64,000 nucleotides of DNA from Prorocentrum cordatum. Its lineage: Eukaryota; Sar; Dinophyceae; Prorocentrales; Prorocentraceae. The stretch spans positions 98,795 to 162,794 of the forward strand of contig CAUYUJ010004313.1 in the NCBI GenBank assembly GCA_963575745.1. The letters run 5' to 3'. The position numbers were made by a program, and so were the translations under genes. The first letter of the stretch is position 1. Each line of letters begins with the position of its first letter. Positions 55,796-64,000 of this stretch are shown here, in pieces. Under the pieces are notes generated by a model, which made no database searches, was not told the origin of the DNA, and worked only from the letters and a program-made list of their open reading frames with translations.

Positions 55796-55965
55796 GGGGG
55801 TCCAAGAGGGGGGGTGCAAATCATGACCGGCGGCATGTGCGCGGCTCAGCGGGGGGGCCAGGAACGTCATGAAATAAGAAGAGGCGCCATGCAATCTGGG
55901 GAAATATCATGGCCCACGCCATGATATCCACCCCCCCCTAGTCATCACCCCCCTCTTTTCTGCCC

Positions 55966-55967
<2 letters not shown>

Positions 55968-56000
<33 letters not shown>
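55968..56000. repeat. GA dinucleotide microsatellite
   Basis: Uninterrupted (GA)n of about 30 bases. Confidence 0.9.
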
Positions 56001-56001
<1 letters not shown>

Positions 56002-57230
56002 GGTGGGGGGGCGAAGCGAGGGCGCGAGCTCGTGGGCGCGGAGGCCTCCGGCAAGCGGGGCGCACACCAGGGCCCTCGGGCCCGCCAGCCCCCTCACCAG
56101 ACCTTGGGAATCCGCGGGCCGCGTCGGCGTGTGTGCCACAGCAAAGCTGGGCCGGTCGTCCCGGAATGGCCCAAGGAAACGACCTCTCCTTTCGTGCGAC
56201 TCGGCTTTCCACTGACAGCAATCATCTCGGAAGGAGGCCCTGTTTGGCTCGTTCGTCAATTCGAAATAAAATCGAGCCAGGTCGTAATCGAGTCGAAGGG
56301 GATCTCCTTCCCTTGATCCCTTCCTCACCTGGGGGATGGGGGGGGGGTCCTGGAGGGGGTCCCAGGGGGGGTGTCCCTGGGAGGGTCCGGGGTCAGAATA
56401 CGGTCCCCCTCCCCTTCGCGCTCCAGGTCGCCTTCGAGCAAGTTCGGCCTTATTTCGCCAATTCAGGCCCGAGCTAATCCAAGAGGGGCCTCAAATTGCC
56501 AAATAGCGCTCCAAGTCGGCCCAGGATGCCCTGAAGATGCTCCAAGATATACTTACACTTGGTGTTTGACAGATTTACGCATCTGGACCCAAGAGACTTA
56601 AAACATGCTTCCGAGAGGCCCCCGAGAGGCCTCCCAAGAGATCCCAACAAGCCTCAAACAGTCCGCGGCAGTCCTGCGGCCTCCGTCCTGATCACCCATT
56701 CAGAGTCGGCAGAACCGACCGAAATGCCTCTCCAACTAGTCGACCAGAATAGCCTGCGTGGCCTCCCGTCAGGCGCAAGATGCATCGAAGAGGGCACAGA
56801 ATGGACCCAAGCCCACCCAGGATGGCCTCAAGACTTCACAGGAGGCTGGACTCTCGGCCAACGTGTCACCACACAGGCGTCTCCAACAGGCAGGGATCGG
56901 CGGTGAATCCCTGGAGGTGTCCAGGTTACTTGGTACCATTGGTATGTTCTAAATACGCAGCGTGGGCCACTGACCCTACCTCTTGCTGTCAAATTACTCA
57001 CCGGAACTTCCGACGTATGCGATTACACTCCGCATTCTAAACATGCATGTCGACTGCCGGACAATGCCATCTTGAACACGTACCGATGCAAAAATCATAT
57101 ACAAATCACTTCGCTTTCCCGCTCTACTTCGTCTAAGCCCCCAGCCCCACACTGGCTCCTCCTTGTCCGCCAAGAACACCCGCTTCCCCAACTTCTCCTC
57201 CAAATCATAAGTATCTGTATTATTATCCAC
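56001..57230. other. no gene recognised
   Basis: Mixed composition; AGAGGCCCCCGAGAGGCCTC-type short repeats near 56600-56640. Frames up to 110 codons without recognisable motifs. Confidence 0.4.
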
Positions 57231-58160
57231 CCTCCTCATTCCTTCTTTCTCTCTCCTCCCCCCGCCGCCTACTCCTCCTCGCTGCGTTCCCCCACCTCCA
57301 CCGTCCATTGATCTCCATCCCACCTCCTCCAGCCAGAAAGGCAATACGGATGAGGGCGACGAAAAGGAGGGAGGCAGGGAGACGGAACGACGTATTTGAA
57401 CAAGTTAGAACTGGAGGCGCATAGGCGAGCCAGAGCCAGATCGGCACTGCAACTGAAGGCACTTCGGCGATCAGTAGCAGAGCATTGTCCCCTTTCATCA
57501 GTCCCAACTACCCTCAGTGCGAGGCCTGGGCCTTGTCCGACGGCAGTTCGGGCGAGGAGGCGAGCGAGGAGGACAGGGAGGAGGAGGAGGGGGGAGGCGC
57601 CCGCCAGCCAACGATGCTAGCTCCTGGACTGCCTATCTTCACCCCTCCACGGCTGACTGGCTCAACAGGCCCATCCTCGCGACCGCGCGCTGAAAGAACG
57701 GCGCCGCGGACGAGGCCCCATCGCACTTCTTCTCTGCTATACAGTCGCGTCGAGGGCCCCGCGGCAGCAGAGGCGCGCGCGGGGACGGGGACCACCACAC
57801 GACCCCGACGCGACAACGACGGCGGCGACCTCGGCAACGGCGGCGATTGGCGGCGCGCACAAGGGGGTGGGGCGAGGGGGGAGGCTTCTGGAAAGGAGGC
57901 TGCTTCTGAAAGGGCGCGGGGCTTACATCTGCGGGCACGGCCCCCCGCTCTTAAAAGAAGCAGGGGTGCTCCTGAGAAGCCTTCCCCCTCCCCCTGAACG
58001 CCCCTCTGCGCGTGGCCGAGGCGACGGCGGCCGCGGCGGCACCACCGGCGGCGGCGGCACCGCCGCCGCCGCCCCTCGCTCGCAGACGGCGAGCGAGACC
58101 GCTGACCCCGAGGTTCGGGCCAGGCGAAAAGGGGGGGATAGCAAATGGGGGGGGGGGGAG
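57231..58160. other. no gene recognised
   Basis: CTCC-rich (57235-57300), then GAGG-rich and GGCGGC-rich sequence. Frames overlap on both strands; no domain recognised. Confidence 0.4.
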
Positions 58161-58266
58161 AATCAGCTCACGTAGCTGATTCTCCCGGCGCCTCCCGGCG
58201 CCGGGAGGCGCCCATGCATCGAGGAATGGGCCCCTCGCATCAGATTTCGTGACCCCCCCTTTCCCT
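58161..58266 (+). repeat. foldback repeat R5, copy 2
   Basis: AATCAGCTCACGTAGCTGATT is a 21-bp near-perfect palindromic segment, followed by the GGCGCCTCCC/GGGAGGCGCC palindrome, CATGCATCGAGGAATGG and CAGATTTCGTGACCCCCC. Matches 7003-7131. Confidence 0.7.
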
Positions 58267-58439
58267 GTCCCGAGAGGTGGAGGGCTCCTCGGCCGCCTGC
58301 TCTGCGGGCGCCGCGGCGGGCTCCATGGCGCCAGGCGTCGGGCGGCGCGCGCGGCGCGAGGCGCGCGCGTGCTCGGCAGCCGGGGGCGGCCCACTGCCGC
58401 CCTCGCGGCTTCAGCCTCGCCCGGGCGAGCTCTTCCAGC

Positions 58440-58695
58440 GAGGCCGACGAAGGGGGGAGGGAGCAGGTGGAGGAGGGAGGGAGGGCGGGGGGGGGGAGGA
58501 GCGAGAAGGGGAAGGGGAAGGAAGGAGGGGGAAGGGAGGAAGGGGGGGAGGGGTGAGACGGCGGAGTAGGGAAGGGGAAGAAGAGAGGAGAGGGCGAAGG
58601 AGGAGGGGATGAGGGAGGAAGGACAAGACGGAGGAGGGAGTGAGATGGAGATGGAGATGGAGATGGAGATGGGGATGAAGATGGAGATGGAGAAA
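58440..58695 (+). repeat. GGGAGG-rich and GATGGA hexamer tract
   Basis: GGAGGGA reiterations to 58620, then GAGATGGAGATGGAGATGG (six-base period) at 58640-58690. Confidence 0.85.
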
Positions 58696-59565
58696 ATGGA
58701 ATGAGCGAGAAAGAATGTGTCTCGCTGCACCTCTGGAACACGCTGGACATGCGATCAACAAAAGAAGCCGACCGGGTGCAATGGGCGGGTAACCCCTCCT
58801 GCAGCTCCAAACCCACAACCGCCCCGTCCTTCTTGTCCTCCATACTCTGCCAAGTCTCCCGTACCGTCGTCCAAAAGCCAGCCTCAACCATTTCCAACTC
58901 GCCACCCAAACCCCCGACGTCGTGAATGTTTCGCACCTTTGATCCCCGCCTGCGGCCGGTTGCTCATCCTGAATCGCTTGTCGATGGTCTTGGGGCCCGC
59001 CGAGGGTCTCCAGGAGACCGCAACCTGCCCCCCACCCGCTCACCCCCTCCCCCTCGCCATGTCATGACGTGTTCACGACGCGAGAGTGCCGGTCGAGACA
59101 GCGGCGGCGCTCCCACCCGGCCCGGAGGGGGTGGGGGCCTCCTCTTCAACGCCCGAGGTGGGCACGGACAAAAAAAAGGGGCACAACGCCCAACACCAAA
59201 TGCTGTCCCAAACCGACAGCGGCCGCTGCTGGGCAGGCGGCCATCTGTCCAATGGACCATGTCCGCTGCGACACTGGCAGCGAGTCCTGTTCGAAATGAA
59301 GGGCCTATGTTTCTACTTATACCTACTTATATCCTACTTATTCTTGACATCTTCACCTGTTCGAAGTGAACAGCCGGTTCTTACTCCTACTTATTCTTTA
59401 CGCCTCAATTTCAATCGTCCTGGCCTATGTTTCGGGCCAGGGCGGATCCGGCCGCGGCGACGAGATGCCCCCGTGAGGCCCCGGAGCGACAGGCAGCAGG
59501 GGAGGGCCGCCGTGGTCTCTTGGCCCGGGCCCCCGCGACGTTGGGATGTGGTTTCGTGGCGTGGA
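58696..59565. other. no gene recognised; CTTATT-rich patch
   Basis: At 59310-59410 TACTTATACCTACTTATATC and TCCTACTTATTCTT units recur with GTTCGAA(A/G)TGAA between them. An R9-like match lies at 58920-59000. No gene recognised. Confidence 0.4.
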
Positions 59566-59765
59566 GGCCTGGACATTGGCACCAACGCCAGCACAGGGGG
59601 GTGCCTCCACATGGGGAAGATGATCCCAGATTTCGGTGTTGGTGGGAAGATTTCGGTCACCTCGGAAGCCAGAATGCCAGAATATTACCACCATCACCGA
59701 GATCGGGATCGTCTTCCCTCGGTGGAAGCACGCCGCCGATCTTGGTGCTGGTGTCAACCTCTAGG
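59566..59765 (+). repeat. foldback repeat R4, copy 2 (uninterrupted)
   Basis: The left arm from GACATTGGCACCAACGCCAG and the right arm (reverse complement GAGGTTGACACCAGCACCAA) stay complementary over about 85 bases each, with shared GTGC(C/T)TCCAC, GGGAAGA(T/C)GATCCC and TCGGTG(T/A)TGGTGG. The element is essentially one long hairpin. Copy 1 is at 5848-6240. Confidence 0.75.
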
Positions 59766-60830
59766 CTTGCGACAGAGGTCTGAAACTGTTCTCCAAGGAC
59801 TAGCTGTTCGTCATGGCTCCATGCTTGATGGTCACGAGGCCCAGGACCGGGCCCCAGCAAGGCCGAGATGGAGAAACCATGCCGGGACTTTGCAAAGCAG
59901 GGCGTCGGATATTCGATCTGAGTCTCCATATCCAGACCCCGACTGCGTGTCGCGATGTTCCCGCAACGTGGACCCCTTGAGGTTCGGACCCCTTAGGGGT
60001 CGGCTTTTCATCCCGCATTGTTTTTGACGGTCCTGGGACCCAGACACACCGGAAGAACACTAACGCCTTGATTTCTGCACGACTTTAGAGGGGGTCTGGG
60101 GACCGATCCTCCCCGGGCCTCTCCTGGGCCGCAGGAGAGGCCCGAGACATGGGGAGCGCTCTGGCCAGCATCTGAAGGAGCATCCAGCCGTGGGGACGAA
60201 GATCCTCCAGTGCAAGCTGCGGCATCCGCATTTCTCCTCCTCCTGCGAGATCTGGATCCAGCCGTGGGGGCGAGGACTCTCCAGGACAAGCAACGGCATC
60301 GGCAACTCTTCTCCTCCCCCGAGATCTGGGCCTCTCGACGTGGCGCTCCCCAAACATCCGGCGCCTTTCCCATCCCAGACACGGGCAGCCCGACCCCCCG
60401 ACCACTTCCCTGGACGGGTGCTGCCAGAGGGGCCCCTGGCCCAGCGTGCCCCCTGGGCTCCCAAGGAGGCCCCCGCGGCCTCCAGAGCACCCCTCCAGGG
60501 GCCCAGAGGCCCCAGAGGCTCCAACATGGAGCGGAAAGCTGGGGGGGCACCTTGGGCCCCGGGGCACCTCTGTAGCACCCCTCGACCTGGGACTAGTGGC
60601 TCATCCCGAGGCGTCTGCTGACAGTCTCGAAGCCCAGCAAGCCCCGAGGGGCCCGCAACGACGAGAGACCTCCGGTCTCGACTTCCTCGAGGCGCCAGAT
60701 GTCTGGGCCGACCCGGCCGAAACCCTCCCGCCAGCCAGCGCCCCGCAGCTGCGGACACCCGCAGCGGGTGTGGGAAAGAGGGGTGCGGTGCCCACCAACC
60801 AATGCCGTCCAAAACCGACCGGCGGCGGAA
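59766..60830. other. no gene recognised; internal duplication
   Basis: Segments near 60185-60260 and 60262-60330 are diverged tandem copies (CCGTGGGGACGAAGATCCTC and CCGTGGGGGCGAGGACTCTC). Otherwise GC-rich with no gene. Confidence 0.45.
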
Positions 60831-62423
60831 CAAAAAAAAAAAAAAACGACCGGCGGCCGCTGCTGCAGGGCAGGCGGGCTCCTGGCTCAAACGGACAGCG
60901 TCCGCGGCGGCACCCACCCCGAGCCCGGCGCAAGCTGAGCAGGACACGTTGTCGATATACAGTCAGCCCGTACATATGAGGAGGACGCGCGATGAGGATG
61001 TAGGACCTGGGAAGGCCCCGTCGACACTTTGCGAGTGGAGCGCGGACGGCCAAGGCGGCCAAGGAAGGGTGCAAGGGTAGCCTCTGAAGGTCGGTCATCC
61101 TTGCTGTGCGGGTTGACTGTACCCATCCTTTCCGCACCCACTTCGGTTGCACCGATCGATGATCCTCAGAACGTGTGCTAGCGCCAACGTGTGTTTGTCC
61201 ATCGAGGCCCTTCGATGCGACGCAGGCGATGTGATGCTCTACTGGGTGGGCTAAACGGGATAAACACACACACACACATATTGGGCTACCACACGTCCGG
61301 AGGATCACCGAACCGACCCGCAGCTGCGGCCGCGGCGGCGCCGACTGGACGGGCCCGGGCGGGCCTGGGCGCGCGGCGCGCGCGGCACCGCTGGGCCGCT
61401 GGTGGGCGCCGAGGCGCCTGCGCCTGGTTCCGGCGGGCCCGGCTTTCGGGGGGCTCGCGCGGGGGCGCTAAGGCGACCTGGCTGCCTCCTCCTTGTGTGA
61501 CGCTGGTCAGACTTTCGCTCAGTGGCTGCAGAGTTCTTGTCAGACAAACTCAGTGCGAGGCCGACCTGGGCATAGCGCGCGACCAATTACGCAGGGCGAG
61601 CGCAGCTGGAAAGGGAATGGCGGCAGAGGCAACAGAAAGACGTAGGCCCGAAGAGGGTTGCCTGCCCCTCCTCCTCCCCCTCTCCCTCGCTGTCGTTTGC
61701 TCGCTTCTCGTGTTCTTTCTACCTCTCCGCCGCCGCGCAGCACAGGCTACTGCCGGGTGCCGAAAGCAAGCTTGAGGGGGAATGTTACGGTCCTTGTGGC
61801 ATCACGAGAATAACGTGGAATACCGATCTCGGGAAAATGCGCTATCCATCCAATCAAGGCCTCATCCGTGCACGCTAACTCTGTGAGGTGAGCCTCCTGC
61901 GAGGCATCCTCCTGTGCACGCTATCCTCCTGCCAAGGCTCCCTCCGTGCACGTTCTCTCCAAGGTGGGGATGGCGTGAAACAGGCCGGCCAGCGGCGCCG
62001 CATCCCTCGCCATCTCTGCAGCGCCATACGGGCAACCGTCTGTGGGGACAGGCTCCGGGGAGAAAGACGTGGACCTTCGGCGAATGTTCGAGATCTGGAG
62101 CTTGAGGTCTTCGGACACTTTCGTTAGCTCTCGGCTGCATTCCAGCCTCGGGATGCTCCCCAGAAACTGAGCCTCGCCTGGAGCGTTCTGGGGGTTCCCC
62201 CTGGTTCGCCCCGAGCGGCCATCCGAGGCCCGAACTTGGACCCGCGTGCCGCGGGAGTCTGGCTCCGGGGGAGGGGGCACATCGACCTGGAAGCGGCGAG
62301 ACATCGCCAGAGGATCTGCGACGGGGCCCCCGATGGCGAACACGCTCGTTCCCGGGCGGGGTGGACGATCGGGCCCCCATCGACGATCCATGGGCGATCG
62401 GGGGTCGACGCATCCCCCCCTAG
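60831..62423. other. no gene recognised
   Basis: Poly-A run at 60832-60845, (CA)n at 61266-61280. GC-rich frames on both strands without recognisable motifs. Confidence 0.4.
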
Positions 62424-62425
62424 AC

Positions 62426-62586
62426 TTCTGTCGGGCATGTCCCCCTACAGAGGGATTTTGGACGAAAAATGCAGCATATTCACAGCATACCCCCGAATGG
62501 TCCAAAGACATCCAAAAAAATCGTCCCCACACTATTCTTTTTACTATTTTTGAATATCCCTCCTGTGGAGGGGCAGGCCCGAACTA
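62426..62586 (+). repeat. MITE-like repeat R1, copy 3
   Basis: TCGGGCATGTCCCCCTACAG at the left, GGAGGGGCAGGCCCGA at the right, interior AATCGTCCCCACACTATTCT; about 161 bp, like copy 2. Confidence 0.75.
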
Positions 62587-63279
62587 ACCCTATAGAGCCC
62601 ATCCCCCCAGCTGACCCCGAGGGGCGCTCGGCCCGAGGGCGGGCTGCCGAGGAGCTCCTGCGAGGGGGCTGCCACCTCGGGGCGGCGGCGGCCTGGCCCA
62701 CATCTCCGGCGGCGGGAGCTGCTTTTCCCGTCCGGACGTCCCTCCTCGGCTGCTCGGCCTCCCACCCGGATCTCCGACGATGGCTTCTTTCCACTCCAGG
62801 CGTTGCCACTCGATCTCGGCCTCGGGAGCAGGACCATCAGGAATGAATCTGGGACGGCTTGCCGTCCCCAGGGGAGGGGTCGGGACGCCTGGGAGCTCTC
62901 CGACGTTGTGACGTCAGTGCGTCGCGACACCACACCTCGGATGGAACAAATGATCCATCGGATCGAACAAACCGAAGAGGATCGAACAAACGAGATCACT
63001 GCGGACATGCGCGGATTGAAAGAGCAATATCGGCGGATGCCAGGGCACGGGGCTCGTTGGTCGATTATGGGATCAACCACATTATTGATTCACTCCCAAA
63101 TATACAAGAGACATGCAGCATGTTCGTGCATCTACGGGACATCACACGCATTTGTCGGCGGGAAAATCACTTTCGGGGTAGATCAAGTATGTAGTCGATC
63201 CACTACTCGAAGTTTCGAGCCCCACGGGGTCCCAACGGGCCCCCGAAGAAAGACTTCCCCTGGAGCAGGGGGCCAGGAA
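62587..63279. other. no gene recognised
   Basis: GATCGAACAAA units recur at 62960-63000. A plus-strand frame here has a short amphipathic helix-like stretch (EQMIHRIEQTEEDRTNEI), but it lies on that repeat and is not called. Confidence 0.4.
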
Positions 63280-63398
63280 CTCGCCGGAGGTCGGGACGAA
63301 TCCAGCGGTGGCGACGAGAGCCTCCGAGGAGTCCCCGAAAAAGGGAAAACGAGGCAAGGGCAGCGGTATGGGTAATTACCTTTTCCTCCTCTGACGCC
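63280..63398 (+). repeat. dispersed repeat R7, copy 4
   Basis: AATCCAGCGGTGGCGACGAG, GGGAAAACGAGGCAAGGGCA and TTTTCCTCCTCTGACGCC match R7 copy 3. Confidence 0.65.
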
Positions 63399-63804
63399 AG
63401 GGCACGGGGTCCGTTGTCGAGCCCCGCGGGGTCCTCGGCAGCGGCCTGGGACGAGAGACCTCCGCCGGGGCAGGGAGCCGGGGCCTCGCCAGGTCGGGGA
63501 CCCCCGGCGCTGCTATTCGTCCACGGCCACACGGGCGCACAGCTGCGTCGCCAGCGGGCGGGCACCGCCCCGAGATGGGACGCACAGAGACATACGAATG
63601 CGTTATGTCCTCCTTGGAGGCGAGCGTCCGACCCGAACATATAGTCAACCATTTTGTAGTATACCGTTTCCAGAGCGGTGTGGCCAAAAAGCGCCCGCCA
63701 CGACGCATATACTAGAAGAATTCTCGGTGCGCGTGTCGCCCCTGGGGGTGCGACACACACTGACGCCGACGAGAGGCGGGTTCCGATAGGCCCCAACAAG
63801 ACAA
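63399..63804. other. no gene recognised
   Basis: Mixed sequence with overlapping short frames; no motif or repeat recognised. Confidence 0.4.
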
Positions 63805-63805
63805 A

Positions 63806-63943
63806 GCCAGGACAAGGATCCGTTCGGCGGTGGATACAGCGAGGAATTCTGAGATCCGGCGGCTCTGGAAGACGGGCGCCGCGGCCTTCTCAGAGCGTTC
63901 CAGACCGCTCTGAGAGCGTTCCGGAACGGGTCTATCCACGTAG
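63806..63943 (+). repeat. dispersed repeat R6, copy 4
   Basis: CCAGGACAAGGATCCGTTCG, GAGATCCGGCGGCTCTGGAA, GCGCCGCGGCCTTCTCAGAG and CGTTCCGGAACGGGTCTATC; the last includes a GTTCCGGAAC palindrome. Confidence 0.7.
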
Positions 63944-64000
63944 TTCAGTTTTATCGTGCTCATTTCTAATTGTGTTCGTTTCTAATTGTTCCTGGCCCCC

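Noticed and set aside
62803-63375. 190-codon plus-strand frame with a coiled-coil-like stretch
   Set aside because: The stretch comes from GATCGAACAAA repeats and the rest overlaps an R7 copy.
1-64000. Dinoflagellate spliced-leader or rRNA/snRNA genes
   Set aside because: I looked for the spliced-leader core and its reverse complement and for conserved rRNA words and saw none; an alignment search would be more sensitive.

Overview
The window looks like repeat-dominated nuclear DNA of a GC-rich protist, most plausibly a dinoflagellate. The reasons are the high GC content, the absence of any compact gene array or rRNA/tRNA gene, very abundant microsatellites (AGG, TACA, CTGT, TCG), and retroelements whose proteins look like dinoflagellate ones (a Ty1/copia polyprotein with a C-terminal membrane segment, and tyrosine-recombinase retroelements with a GTPC/ENP methyltransferase-like tail). 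The lineage is an inference from protein style; there is no diagnostic marker such as a spliced leader or rRNA.

The only well-supported genes are in four retroelements, all on the minus strand. Three are tyrosine-recombinase (Ngaro-type) elements: E1 12291-18868, E2 20599-27037 and E3 46679-53420. Each has split direct repeats in the order A1 - ORFs - B1 - A2 - B2, with A and B sequences private to each element. All three have the same coding order: a small first ORF, a Gag-like ORF, reverse transcriptase, RNase H, tyrosine recombinase, and a C-terminal domain with C5-cytosine-methyltransferase-like motifs. The fourth is a Ty1/copia LTR element (40449-46377) with 145-bp LTRs. Most reading frames carry a few frameshifts or in-frame stops although the terminal repeats are nearly identical, so the copies are young but probably not autonomous as read.

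E2 sits in a copy of a dispersed repeat whose unoccupied counterpart is present at about 10.47-10.64 kb. This fixes the ends of E2 to within a base or so and shows no target duplication. E1 lies in an AGG microsatellite; E3 and the copia element lie in one TACA/TATA microsatellite.

The remaining sequence is a mosaic of small dispersed repeats. Several have terminal inverted repeats or fold back on themselves (MITE-like) and some are nested: R1 (TIR GTCGGGC), R2 (GTTCTTAGAAC palindromes), R3 (TIR GGCATCGCTCGGACGT), R4 (long foldback), R5 (CAGCTCACG foldback), R6 (GAGCGTTCC), R7, R8 and R9 (TIR CCCAGAGAT). A compound 12-bp/10-bp satellite at 33.5-34.2 kb lies between AT-richer blocks. A few lower-GC open frames (about 8.5, 9.7, 11.8, 31.5 and 38.7 kb, plus a partial exon at the left edge) could be host exons or relics, but none is recognised. 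Long ORFs inside simple repeats are treated as artefacts.
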